Both the position numbers and the translations under genes were made by a program. The notes under the pieces are model-generated. The model made no database searches and had not been told where the DNA came from. It worked only from the letters and a program-made list of their open reading frames with translations. This document shows, in pieces, positions 1 through 8,732 of a stretch of 64,000 nucleotides of DNA. The stretch is from JBAZOY01 sp041648505 (GTDB taxonomy: Bacteria; Desulfobacterota; Syntrophia; Syntrophales; CG2-30-49-12): contig JBAZOY010000001.1 of assembly GCA_041648505.1 (NCBI GenBank), forward strand, positions 62,001-126,000, given 5' to 3'. The stretch's first letter is position 1; each line of letters starts with the position of its first letter.

Positions 1-1214
1 CAGCCCATATTCCATTTCATCCCAAAACCCAGTCCTCCAAGATATGGCGGCTTTGAAACCATGGGCCATGATGTTGATTCTTCGGCTATGGTCTGAACAT
101 CGGGATGTTTTGTATAAACCATTTCATTAAATCTCTTCAAAAAATTTATGGCCTCTATGTTTTCCTGCCCGCCGTATTCATTTGGTATCCATTCCCCGTC
201 TTTTCTCCCGTAATCAAGATAGAGCAGCGATGCGACCGCATCAACCCTGAAGCCGTCGATGTGGTATTTCTCAAGCCAGAAGAGAGCGTTGCTGATGAGA
301 AAATTTCGCACTTCGTTCCGGCCATAGTTGAAAATACAGCTTTTCCAATCAGGGTGGTATCCTTTCTGGGGATCTGCATGTTCATAAAGATGTGAACCGT
401 CAAAATAAACGAGGCCATGTTCGTCATCAGGAAAATGAGACGGTACCCAGTCCAGAATGACACCAATCCCGTTCTGATGAAGATAGTCAACGAGATACAT
501 AAAGTCCTGCGGCGTTCCATATCTGCTGGTAGGCGCAAAATACCCTGTTGTCTGGTATCCCCAGGACCCATAAAATGGATGTTCCGTCACCGGAAGAAAT
601 TCCACATGGGTAAATGCCATCTCCTTTGCATAATCGGCAAGGTAATGGGCTATCTCTCGGTAGGTCAGGCTCCTGTTGTTTTCTTCAGGAACTCTTCTCC
701 AGGAGCCGAGATGCATTTCATATATGGATATCGGAGCATTTAAAGCATTTACTGAGTGTCTTTTTCCCATCCACTCACGGTCAGTCCATTCATAGCTTAA
801 ATCCCACACAACCGAGGCCGTTTTCGGTGGAACTTCCCAATAAAATGAGAAAGGGTCCCCTTTATCAACTTTATAATTATTATAGCGAGATACAATGTGA
901 TATTTATAAACGTCTCCGTTACCTACCTGTGGAATAAACCCTTCCCATACCCCCGAACCATCCCCCCTGACAATTAACGGGTGTGATTTTTTATTCCACT
1001 CGTTAAAATCTCCTGCAACAGATACTTTTTCGGCATTAGGCGCCCACACGCTGAATAATGTCCCTTCCTTTCCATCAACACTTAAGGCGTGAGAGCCAAG
1101 TTTATCGTAAAGATTAAAGTGATTTCCCTCCTTAAAGAGGTATATATCGTGATCGGTAAGGAGACTTGTATTGTACATAACGCTTTCTTTTTTCACGTTT
1201 TTCTTAGTCGTCAT
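1..1214 (-). CDS. glgB: 1,4-alpha-glucan branching enzyme GlgB, C-terminus beyond window
   Basis: The minus frame encodes about 404 N-terminal residues of a GH13 branching enzyme, which makes alpha-1,6 branches in linear alpha-glucan. An N-terminal CBM48-like domain ('FSVWAPNAEKVSVAGDFNEW') precedes the barrel motifs 'EFLPVTEHPF', 'GVILDWVPSHFP' and 'GFRVDAVASLLYLDYG' (nucleophile Asp near residue 326), then 'TIAEEST' with the acid/base Glu. I chose the ATG at 1214 because GGAG lies 7 nt upstream; a second in-frame ATG at 1178 has a poorer ribosome site. The start overlaps the treS stop by 11 nt, so the two are probably translationally coupled. It is the third gene of the GlgE pathway operon and would branch the polymer made by GlgE. 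The reading frame is open to the window edge. Confidence 0.95.
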   Translation of the reverse strand, partial: MTTKKNVKKESVMYNTSLLTDHDIYLFKEGNHFNLYDKLGSHALSVDGKEGTLFSVWAPNAEKVSVAGDFNEWNKKSHPLIVRGDGSGVWEGFIPQVGNGDVYKYHIVSRYNNYKVDKGDPFSFYWEVPPKTASVVWDLSYEWTDREWMGKRHSVNALNAPISIYEMHLGSWRRVPEENNRSLTYREIAHYLADYAKEMAFTHVEFLPVTEHPFYGSWGYQTTGYFAPTSRYGTPQDFMYLVDYLHQNGIGVILDWVPSHFPDDEHGLVYFDGSHLYEHADPQKGYHPDWKSCIFNYGRNEVRNFLISNALFWLEKYHIDGFRVDAVASLLYLDYGRKDGEWIPNEYGGQENIEAINFLKRFNEMVYTKHPDVQTIAEESTSWPMVSKPPYLGGLGFGMKWNMG

Positions 1215-4200
1215 TGTTAAACTCCAGTAAATCTTTAATCCCTTTCAGAGGTATAATAACCCAGTCTGGGCGGTTGTTCAGTTCATAACTAACCTCATAA
1301 ACAGCCTTCTCTAAAAGGAATGCTTTTAAAAGCACGTCAATATCTGCAACATCCGCCGGGATAAAAGCTGCATCTTTCGTCGTGTTCAGGTATGAACCTA
1401 AAAATACACCGCTGACATATTTATACCAGAGATCATTCCACGGCTCTAAACCGCTGGTATTTTCTTTACTGACAAGGATATGCTTAAAAAGAGAAGTGTG
1501 AGCTGCATACTGAAAGGACCGCATCATCCCGGCAACATCAACAAGAGGTGATTTTTTGATTCTTCTCTCACTCAAAGATCTTGCGGGTTCTCCCTCAAAG
1601 TCAATGATAACAAAGTCATTCCCGGTAAAGAGAACCTGTCCTAAATGATAATCCCCGTGGATTCTTGTCTTCGTCACTAATATCTTTTTCTTCAAGAGAG
1701 ACTGAAAAGTTGTCATGATATTTTTTTCATGGCCCAATACCTCATGAGCCGTCTCTATAACGGCGTCCGGGATTTTTTTTATATTTTTCCTCAGGAGTTC
1801 GAAAGTCTTCTTTGTAAGGCTTTGCATAGATTGATAGAGCGATCTCTGATAAAGGACGGAAAAATATTCAGGCGCAAAACTCGGGGCCTCCCTGTCGGAT
1901 GATAACGCTATATGAAGCTCTGCCGTCCTTTTTCCTAATAGAGCAACCATTTCAAGATAGTCAATTCCTATCAGTTCCTGAAGCACTGTCGGTATATCCT
2001 TAAAACCCGCAACATCGAAAAGAGAAGCGGGTGGCTTTGGAAGCTCTTGGATCTCTGTCCTTTTTGAAAGAGCTCTCTCAAAATATCTACCGATGGAATC
2101 AAGCGTATATTTCCAGGCGTCTCCCTGGTTATTAACAAAAGCTTGAAGTACACCGACAATGATCGGTTCCCTTCCGGTAATTTTGTATTCTATAACCCCT
2201 GCAAACGGGGAAACATTAGGGAAAAGAGCCTTTTCAGAAAGAAACTTTCCGATTTCAAGGTCGGGATTAATCCCTTCATCAAGTCGTCTAAAAAGTTTAA
2301 AAAACAGTTTATTGCCATAAAGAATAGACGAATTGCTTTGTTCAGCTTTTGACACCTGAGATTTTTCGTCAAGAAGTTCTCTCGTCTTAAGACTTCTCAA
2401 AAACCGCCCCGGATAAGCGGTAAGCTTCCCTTCGATACCCATCGTGCCACGCCTTCCAGTAATCATTCGCAAGATATCTTTATGAAACTCAACATTGTAC
2501 ACGCCGTCGTAGATAATGCCTTCCCCGCTACCGGTTCCAACACGTGAAACAATAATATAGGGTTTCTCTTCAATAATCGTTTCCGCCTCAACTCCGGATA
2601 AAAAAGACAGGGGGAGAAAGTATACGTCGGCTAATCCTTCATTAAAGAATATCTTTATAAAAAGGAGGTGAGTAGAGGTGGGACCTTTTCCTATAGTTAC
2701 ATTTTCGAGAATCTTAACTTTTCTTATCTTCCTGGCTTTCCCGCCAAACCACCTGCAACCTGCTATATACTGAGGCAATATCTCGTCCTCTAATTTTTCT
2801 TTTGTCTTTCCCTGGAAAATACTTTTCCATTCCCCGATGACATTCAATTCCGGCACGCGACTGAATAAATCTCCAAAATGTATTACTTCTTCTTCCTTCT
2901 TGAGTGAAAACCAGAAATAATCATAAAAACCAAGCGTGAGGACATAGGGAGTATCTTTAATGACAGGAAACTTGTTTCCGCTGAACACTTCCTCGGGAGC
3001 GTATCCTGAAAACTGAAACAGACCAAGTTCAACGACCTGGGAATACCGCGACAGGTTCACAACCACCAGCATCGTCTCGTCTCTATACTGACGAATGAAT
3101 GCAAGAACTTTTGGATTATCAGTTAACAAAAACTCGGTAGTTCCGCTTCCAAAAGAACGAAGTCGCTTTCTCGCAGATATAACTCTCTTCATCCACCATA
3201 AGAGTGATGAGTGGTTCCTTTCCTGATTTTCTACATTAACGGCTTCGTAGTGATATTGTGGGTCTATGATTACGGGAAGATAGAGCTTTTGAGGGTTTGC
3301 TCTTGAGAAACCGGCGTTCCTGTCGGCGCTCCACTGCATCGGAGTCCGGACCCCGTTTCTGTCACCAAGGTAATAATTGTCTCCCATCCCGATCTCGTCC
3401 CCATAATAAATCACAGGCGTTCCGGGAAGAGAAAACAAGAGAAAGTTCATTATTTCTATTTTTCTGGGATGATTTCCGAGAAGCGGCGCCAACCGTCTGC
3501 GTATGCCGAGATTTATCCTGGCATTGTGATCACTTGCATAGACCTTGTACATATAATCTCTTTCTTCGTCCGTGACCATCTCAAGAGTTAGCTCGTCATG
3601 GTTCCTCAGAAAAAGCGCCCACTGGCATTCCTCCGGAATAGAGGGTGTTTGTTCAAATATATTGATAATGGGGAACCTGTCTTCCATCCAGAGCGACATA
3701 AATATTCTCGGCATGAGAGGGAAATGAAATGCCATGTGGCACTTGTCGCCATTGCCGAAGTAACTCACAGCATCTTCCGGCCACTGATTGGCTTCTGCCA
3801 ACAGCATCTTATTTTCGAACTTACTGTCAATATGGGATCTTAATTTCTCTAAAAACCCATAAGTTTCAGGCAGGTTTTCACAGTTGGTGCCTTCCCTTTC
3901 ATACAGGTAAGGAACGGCGTCCAACCGCACCCCGTCAACTCCCATTGAAAACCAGAAATCAATGACACGGAACATTTCTTTCTGGACATGAGGATTTTCG
4001 TAGTTCAAATCCGGCTGATGAGAGTAAAACCGATGCCAGTAATATGCCCTGGCAACCGGGTCCCATGCCCAATTAGACGTCTCAAAATCTTTAAAAATTA
4101 TCCTTGCGTCCCCATATTTCTCCGGACTATCACTCCAGACATAAAAATCTCTCCATACCGATTTTTTTTTAGCCCTTCGTGATCTCTGAAACCAGGCGTG

Positions 4201-4548
4201 CTGATCAGAAGTATGGTTCAAGACAAGTTCTGTAATAACGTGTATCCCACGCTTGTGGGCTTCTCTCAGAAACGCCTTGAAATCTTTTAAAGTCCCGTAC
4301 TGAGAATTGACAGTGAAATAATCGGAGATATCATATCCGTCATCCTTGAGAGGAGAAGGATAAAAAGGGAGCAGCCATATGGCGGTAATTCCGAGGCCCT
4401 CAAGATAGTCCAGCTTTTCAGTGAGTCCTTTTAAATCCCCCACTCCTTCACCTCTGCTGTCGTAAAACGCCTTTATATGAAGTTCATAAATTACTGCATC
4501 CTTGTACCAGAGTGGAATATTCTCAGGATATGGTTCTCTTTCAGGCAT
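1204..4548 (-). CDS. treS: Trehalose synthase / maltokinase fusion
   Basis: Residues 1 to about 550 are a GH13 trehalose synthase (maltose alpha-glucosyltransferase) that interconverts trehalose and maltose. The key motifs are 'GVRLDAVPYLYEREG' (nucleophile near residue 212), 'LLAEANQWPEDAV' and 'FLRNHDEL'. The last 500 residues are a maltokinase (Pep2/Mak) with the kinase-like loop 'IHGDYHLGQVLF' and 'VIIDFEGEPARS' near residue 965, which phosphorylates maltose to maltose 1-phosphate with ATP. The fusion therefore delivers the GlgE donor from trehalose in one polypeptide. AAGGAG overlaps the glgE stop; the ATG at 4548 lies 10 nt after it and an in-frame TTG at 4551 lies 7 nt after it, so either could be the start. 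An A9 run (coding strand) in the Lys-Lys-Lys stretch near 4161-4169 is a potential slippage site. Confidence 0.95.
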   Translation of the reverse strand: MPEREPYPENIPLWYKDAVIYELHIKAFYDSRGEGVGDLKGLTEKLDYLEGLGITAIWLLPFYPSPLKDDGYDISDYFTVNSQYGTLKDFKAFLREAHKRGIHVITELVLNHTSDQHAWFQRSRRAKKKSVWRDFYVWSDSPEKYGDARIIFKDFETSNWAWDPVARAYYWHRFYSHQPDLNYENPHVQKEMFRVIDFWFSMGVDGVRLDAVPYLYEREGTNCENLPETYGFLEKLRSHIDSKFENKMLLAEANQWPEDAVSYFGNGDKCHMAFHFPLMPRIFMSLWMEDRFPIINIFEQTPSIPEECQWALFLRNHDELTLEMVTDEERDYMYKVYASDHNARINLGIRRRLAPLLGNHPRKIEIMNFLLFSLPGTPVIYYGDEIGMGDNYYLGDRNGVRTPMQWSADRNAGFSRANPQKLYLPVIIDPQYHYEAVNVENQERNHSSLLWWMKRVISARKRLRSFGSGTTEFLLTDNPKVLAFIRQYRDETMLVVVNLSRYSQVVELGLFQFSGYAPEEVFSGNKFPVIKDTPYVLTLGFYDYFWFSLKKEEEVIHFGDLFSRVPELNVIGEWKSIFQGKTKEKLEDEILPQYIAGCRWFGGKARKIRKVKILENVTIGKGPTSTHLLFIKIFFNEGLADVYFLPLSFLSGVEAETIIEEKPYIIVSRVGTGSGEGIIYDGVYNVEFHKDILRMITGRRGTMGIEGKLTAYPGRFLRSLKTRELLDEKSQVSKAEQSNSSILYGNKLFFKLFRRLDEGINPDLEIGKFLSEKALFPNVSPFAGVIEYKITGREPIIVGVLQAFVNNQGDAWKYTLDSIGRYFERALSKRTEIQELPKPPASLFDVAGFKDIPTVLQELIGIDYLEMVALLGKRTAELHIALSSDREAPSFAPEYFSVLYQRSLYQSMQSLTKKTFELLRKNIKKIPDAVIETAHEVLGHEKNIMTTFQSLLKKKILVTKTRIHGDYHLGQVLFTGNDFVIIDFEGEPARSLSERRIKKSPLVDVAGMMRSFQYAAHTSLFKHILVSKENTSGLEPWNDLWYKYVSGVFLGSYLNTTKDAAFIPADVADIDVLLKAFLLEKAVYEVSYELNNRPDWVIIPLKGIKDLLEFNNDD

Positions 4549-4562
4549 CAACTTCCATCTCC

Positions 4563-6545
4563 TTACATAAAATAGTCAAAATCCCCCTCTTTTTTCAATC
4601 TTCGCCTGATCCTGAAAATATAAGCGGGGCAAATATGGGGATCTATCTCGACATAGTTTCTTTCTCCCTGCCATATGTATTTATTATCACCAAGCAAATC
4701 ATGAACAAGATAAGGCTGGTCGGGATCAATTCCCAGTGTATGAACAGGAACCTTTACCCACCCGGAATGTTTATGGAAAGGGTCAAGATTGACTATCACA
4801 AATATTATATTTGACAGATCTTCGGTCGTCTTTCCGTAAAACATAAGATTATCATTATCCGATTCATAATAATGTATATTGTATGTGGTCTGGAGCGCAG
4901 GATTTTCCCTTCTTATTTTATTAACCCTTCCTATAAAATCCCTCAAGTTACCTTCTTTATTCCAGTCCCAGTTTTTTATCTCATATTTTTCGGAATCGAG
5001 ATATTCTTCCTTTCCCGGCACAGCCTCTTGTATGCACAGTTCAAAAGCCGGTCCATAGACCCCATAGTTCGAAGAAAGTGTAGCTGCGAGGACAAGCCTC
5101 ATCATAAAGGCCGGTCGGCCCCCATACTGTAAATGCTCGGGAAGTATATCAGGTGTATTGGGCCAGAAATTAGGCCTGAAATACTCTCGGACCTCAGTCT
5201 CTGTAAGCTCATTGATATATCGCATTAATTCCCACCTGGTATTTCGCCATGTAAAGTATGTGTAAGACTGTGTAAAGCCGAGCTTTGCAAGACGATACAC
5301 CACCTTTGGCCTCGTAAAGGACTCAGACAGGAATATGACATCCGGATAGTCCTTCTTGATTCCTGTTACAAGCCACTCCCAGAAAGAAAAAGGTTTTGTA
5401 TGCGGGTTATCTACCCTGAAGATCTTCACACCTTTTTCAATCCAGAAAACAACTATACTCTTAAGCTCATCCCACAGCTCCTGCCGGTTTTCCGTTTCAA
5501 AATTCAACGGCAGGATATCTTCGTACTTCTTGGGGGGATTCTCTGCATATTGAACAGTCCCGTCAGGACGCCATTTAAACCATTCAGGGTGTTTTTTGAC
5601 GTAAGGATGGTCAGGAGAACACTGGAAGGCAAGATCCATAGCCACTTCTATTCCGTATTCTTTGGCCTTATTTATGAATCCAACAAAATCTTCCATAGTC
5701 CCAAGCTCGGGATGAATCGCCTTATGCCCTCCTCCTTCCGAGCCTATTGCCCATGGACTGCCGACATCTTTCGGTTTGACCTGAAGTGAATTATTTTTCC
5801 CTTTCCGGTTTGTTATTCCAATCGGATGGATCGGAGAAAGGTATAAGACATCAAAACCCATCCTCCGTATCTCGGGCAGGAAAGTCTCACAATCTTCAAA
5901 TTTCCCGTACCTGCCGGGCTGTGATGCACATGATCTTACAAAAATCTCATACCATGAACTAAAAAGAGCCTTTTTTCTGTCCACAACAACAGACAGTTCC
6001 TTCTCATAGAGTGTGGCAGACCTTCTGTCTATGCATCCATCCATTAACTCATTGACTTCTTTACTCATGGCAAGATTGAAAACCTTATCGCTATCCTTTT
6101 CACTCAGTAAAAGATCAGCAATCTCTTTTAATTTCTGCTTTTCCGGTTTTAAAGACCTCTCAGATAAACCTTCAATATGCTGAACACCTGTCAGGATCTC
6201 TACAGAAATGTCCTGGCCGGCAACAAACTTCTTTTTTAAATCTTTCTGCCATGTCTTAAAATGATCGACCCAGCCTTGAAAGGTGTAGTGATAGATTCCC
6301 ATTTCCTCGGTAATAAACTCGCCTCTCCACCTGTCATTTTCAATGAACCTCATGGGAGATTCTTTCCATTCTTGATCCCCATGTTTCTTGAATAAAAGCA
6401 GCGCTGAGACTGAATCATGTCCATCAGCAAATATATCGGCTTCAACAATAACTTTTTCACCAATCACCCGCTTTATCGGGAAACCACCGCCATCGATTTC
6501 CGGCTTTACATTTTCTATAACAACCCGCTTTCTACCTTCAGCCAT
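4563..6545 (-). CDS. glgE: Alpha-1,4-glucan:maltose-1-phosphate maltosyltransferase GlgE
   Basis: GH13_3 enzyme of 660 residues, the usual GlgE size. It transfers maltosyl units from maltose 1-phosphate to the non-reducing end of alpha-1,4-glucan. The N-terminal 120 residues form the beta-sandwich domain typical of the family. The catalytic barrel shows 'YLSPIHPIG', 'IEVAMDLAFQCSPDHPYV', 'GVKIFRVDNPHTKPFSFW' (nucleophile Asp near 380) and 'FLSESFTRP' (acid/base Glu near 408), then the family-specific 'NFWPNTPDIL'. It is the first gene of the operon, with treS-mak 14 nt downstream. GAGG lies 4 nt before the ATG. A perfect 6-3-6 inverted repeat lies about 100 nt upstream and may be an operator. 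Confidence 0.96.
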   Translation of the reverse strand: MAEGRKRVVIENVKPEIDGGGFPIKRVIGEKVIVEADIFADGHDSVSALLLFKKHGDQEWKESPMRFIENDRWRGEFITEEMGIYHYTFQGWVDHFKTWQKDLKKKFVAGQDISVEILTGVQHIEGLSERSLKPEKQKLKEIADLLLSEKDSDKVFNLAMSKEVNELMDGCIDRRSATLYEKELSVVVDRKKALFSSWYEIFVRSCASQPGRYGKFEDCETFLPEIRRMGFDVLYLSPIHPIGITNRKGKNNSLQVKPKDVGSPWAIGSEGGGHKAIHPELGTMEDFVGFINKAKEYGIEVAMDLAFQCSPDHPYVKKHPEWFKWRPDGTVQYAENPPKKYEDILPLNFETENRQELWDELKSIVVFWIEKGVKIFRVDNPHTKPFSFWEWLVTGIKKDYPDVIFLSESFTRPKVVYRLAKLGFTQSYTYFTWRNTRWELMRYINELTETEVREYFRPNFWPNTPDILPEHLQYGGRPAFMMRLVLAATLSSNYGVYGPAFELCIQEAVPGKEEYLDSEKYEIKNWDWNKEGNLRDFIGRVNKIRRENPALQTTYNIHYYESDNDNLMFYGKTTEDLSNIIFVIVNLDPFHKHSGWVKVPVHTLGIDPDQPYLVHDLLGDNKYIWQGERNYVEIDPHICPAYIFRIRRRLKKEGDFDYFM

Positions 6546-6645
6546 TTTGACCTCTTTTGCTTTTGTATCTCACAGAAAATTAATCGGACATAAAAGTTGA
6601 AATGGGGAGAAGAAACCTTTCCTTTCGAAAGAATGAAAAGTAATC

Positions 6646-6660
6646 TGAACAAACTGTTCA
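6646..6660. promoter_or_regulatory. Palindromic operator candidate upstream of glgE
   Basis: Perfect inverted repeat TGAACA-AAC-TGTTCA, about 100 bp upstream of the glgE start. The 6-3-6 layout suits a dimeric repressor or activator. No regulator gene adjoins it, so its role is inferred from position only. Confidence 0.35.
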
Positions 6661-6785
6661 AAAGAAAGGAACGATCGTAAGTAAATGGTAATTTTGAAAA
6701 ATATTATAGATTATGTATGCTCTAAAGTCAAATTGCCCCCCTGCCGAATTTCGTTATACGTCCCCCACAACAGGGTTAAGACATG

Positions 6786-6906
6786 TTCCGATAATTACGG
6801 TTTTAAATCAAAGATGAAATCAAGGCGGCAAGGAGGAGGCGACGCAGGCGTACATGAAACGTATATGAGGAGCCAACGAAGATAGCGCTTTGATTTAAAA
6901 TTGGAA
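6786..6906 (+). repeat. Dispersed repeat family A, complete copy A1
   Basis: About 120 bp bounded by TTCC...GGAA. The inner termini are a perfect 13-bp inverted repeat, TTTTAAATCAAAG (6801-6813) and CTTTGATTTAAAA (6888-6900). The interior contains GGAGGAGGCGACGCAGGCGT and CCAACGAAGATAGCG, found again at 63511-63633 and in part at 26877 and 42227. There is no coding capacity; it resembles a MITE or an extended REP element. Confidence 0.8.
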
Positions 6907-6943
6907 CATTTGAGTCAGTTCAATCTTCTCAAATAATATAATA

Positions 6944-6972
6944 TTGACACATAAGTTCGCTTCATCTATACT
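6944..6972 (+). promoter_or_regulatory. Consensus sigma-70 promoter for the cNMP-binding gene
   Basis: TTGACA (6944-6949), a 17-bp spacer and TATACT (6967-6972) give a predicted start near 6979 and a leader of about 138 nt. The spacer end and -10 region (GCTTCATCTATACTCC) are identical to the promoter of the histidine kinase gene at 11175-11203. Confidence 0.75.
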
Positions 6973-7116
6973 CCCTGAATCTAAAGGGGAATCTTTCTCA
7001 AAAAATGCTGATTATTGAGTTTATAATGAATTTTAAGAGAAGAATGAAAGGTTTCTCCTCAAAGAGAGGCCTCTTGAAAAGGTTTTAGCATTATTCATAA
7101 GATCGGGGGGAGAATA

Positions 7117-7668
7117 ATGGACGAAAAAACTTTAAAGGAAAACATCGAAATAACTGAGCATCTGAAAAATTTACCTGTATTAAAGTTTTTTGACAAGGAA
7201 AAACTGGACGAAGTTCTCCGCTTCAGTAAAATACAGAAATTTAACCCGGGCGACATCATCATCGAAGAAGGAAAAAACGACAAGTTGGTATATTTCCTTA
7301 TATCAGGAACGGTAAAGGTCTTAAAACACGGGGAAGAAATCGATAGCCTTAAGGGTATAGGAGATATTTTTGGAGAGATGTGTATCGTTGATGGAGGCCC
7401 CCGATCAGCATCCATCTGTGCTGCTGACGATGTTGTCTGTCTTGTTATGGATGTCTCTTTCAGGGACAGCCTCGTTTCTGACGATCAAATTGCTTTCTGC
7501 GCCATATTTTACCAGGTCGTGGCTGAAGTTCTTGCCGGCAGGCTCAGAGAAACAAGTGAAGAACTTGTTCAGGAGCAGGTGATGAAAGAGGTCCTCTCGA
7601 CCCGTTTAAACCAGTTGAACAAGGAACTTGCACAGGCGAAAGAGGAAATCGCGAGGCTGAAAAGTTGA
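7117..7668 (+). CDS. Cyclic-nucleotide-binding domain protein with C-terminal coiled coil
   Basis: 183 residues. Residues 20-140 form a cNMP-binding (CAP effector-type) beta-roll. The phosphate-binding cassette 'FGEMCIVDGGPRSASI' has both the Glu and the Arg that contact the ribose and cyclic phosphate, so it should bind cAMP or cGMP. There is no CRP-type helix-turn-helix. Residues 145-183 are a charged helix ('LNQLNKELAQAKEEIARL') that looks like a dimerising coiled coil. It is therefore probably a ligand-dependent adaptor and not a transcription factor. The start has a strong GGGGGGAG site. It lies 4 kb from a REC-adenylate cyclase operon whose promoter is almost the same, which suggests that cyclase as its ligand source (inference). 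Confidence 0.85.
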   Translation: MDEKTLKENIEITEHLKNLPVLKFFDKEKLDEVLRFSKIQKFNPGDIIIEEGKNDKLVYFLISGTVKVLKHGEEIDSLKGIGDIFGEMCIVDGGPRSASICAADDVVCLVMDVSFRDSLVSDDQIAFCAIFYQVVAEVLAGRLRETSEELVQEQVMKEVLSTRLNQLNKELAQAKEEIARLKS

Positions 7669-7805
7669 GCATCTGGATATGCCATCTCCCTTGACAAATA
7701 ATTACAAAACGTATACTGAGTACAAGTATCACGATCAGCAGAGATGATTTTCTCTCTGCTTTGGAAGTAACTCTGCTTTAATTTTACCCAGGGAGCGAGA
7801 TAAAA

Positions 7806-8711
7806 ATGGACCAGAAAGCTTTGGCAAGAGAATGTTTCATGGAAGGATGCCGGTATGACCTCGTCGATCCACTCTCCGAGAAAGCCATAGAGGCCTACAA
7901 AAAAAGCATCGTTTTCGACCCCACTTTTACCGCTGCATACGTAAATCTTGGGTTTATATGCCTCCAGAAAGAAGACTATGAATGGGCTCTCCTCTGTTTA
8001 CGCAGAGTCATCGAACTGGAACCGGATAACCCGGAAGCATTCAACAATCTGGGGTACCTGTATGAAAAAATGGACAGATTAGGCACCGCCAGACAGGTGT
8101 ACGAACAGGCTTTAGCATTGAACCCGAAAAACGTCGAAGCCATTCTCAACATGGGGCATATCTCGGAACTGCAAGAAGATTATCACAAAGCAGTAGAATT
8201 CTACAAAAGGGCGATCGGGGTGAATCCCGGTGAAGCCTCGCCTCGTTTCTTTCTGGCTTTCCTCTATGATCAACACGATATGTTTGATGAGGCGATCCAG
8301 GAATATCAGGGTGTTCTTGGAATCAACCCCTCCCATGTCAATGCTCTCTTTAACATGGGAAACCTGCACGTTCAATTAGGTGATTATAATCAGGCAATAA
8401 ATTACTTCGAGCGGGTACTGTCAGTTAACCCGGACAATGCGGAGGCCTGGAATAACCTGGGTTCTATTTATGAGGCGATGAAAAATTATGAAGAAGCTGT
8501 TAAGGCCTATCAAAAGTCCCTCTCTTTAAATCCCTTTCAGGAAGAAGCAAATGTGAATCTCGCCCACATTCAATACAGGCATTACATTTCAAACCCGGAC
8601 AGCGCAACCAGGAACAACATAGTCCGCAGACTTCACTTTGTCCTGTCTGTTAATCCACGGAAGATTAAGGCCCAGAAACTCCTGGATGAGCTGGCCAAAG
8701 AAAAATGCTGA
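7806..8711 (+). CDS. TPR repeat protein
   Basis: 301 residues made almost entirely of about seven 34-residue tetratricopeptide repeats with the usual W/L-G-Y-A-P pattern, for example 'AWNNLGSIYEAMKNYEEAV'. There is no signal peptide or membrane segment, so it is a cytoplasmic protein-interaction scaffold. GGGAG precedes the ATG. It follows the cNMP-binding gene by 137 bp in the same direction, and the next gene converges on it. The partner is unknown; the setting next to signalling and pilus genes suggests a regulatory or assembly scaffold. Confidence 0.8.
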   Translation: MDQKALARECFMEGCRYDLVDPLSEKAIEAYKKSIVFDPTFTAAYVNLGFICLQKEDYEWALLCLRRVIELEPDNPEAFNNLGYLYEKMDRLGTARQVYEQALALNPKNVEAILNMGHISELQEDYHKAVEFYKRAIGVNPGEASPRFFLAFLYDQHDMFDEAIQEYQGVLGINPSHVNALFNMGNLHVQLGDYNQAINYFERVLSVNPDNAEAWNNLGSIYEAMKNYEEAVKAYQKSLSLNPFQEEANVNLAHIQYRHYISNPDSATRNNIVRRLHFVLSVNPRKIKAQKLLDELAKEKC

Positions 8712-8732
8712 TTTTTCGGAGGTTTTCCGCTT

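Larger units (their letters stand above)
6546..7116. other. Divergent intergenic region, glgE / cNMP-binding gene
   Basis: 570 bp without a gene. It holds the palindrome at 6646, one complete copy of repeat family A (6786-6906) and a consensus sigma-70 promoter at 6944 reading right. A 16-bp stretch near 6604-6620 recurs in inverted orientation near 7046-7060. A short palindrome containing AGAGGCCTCT lies near 7065. Confidence 0.7.
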
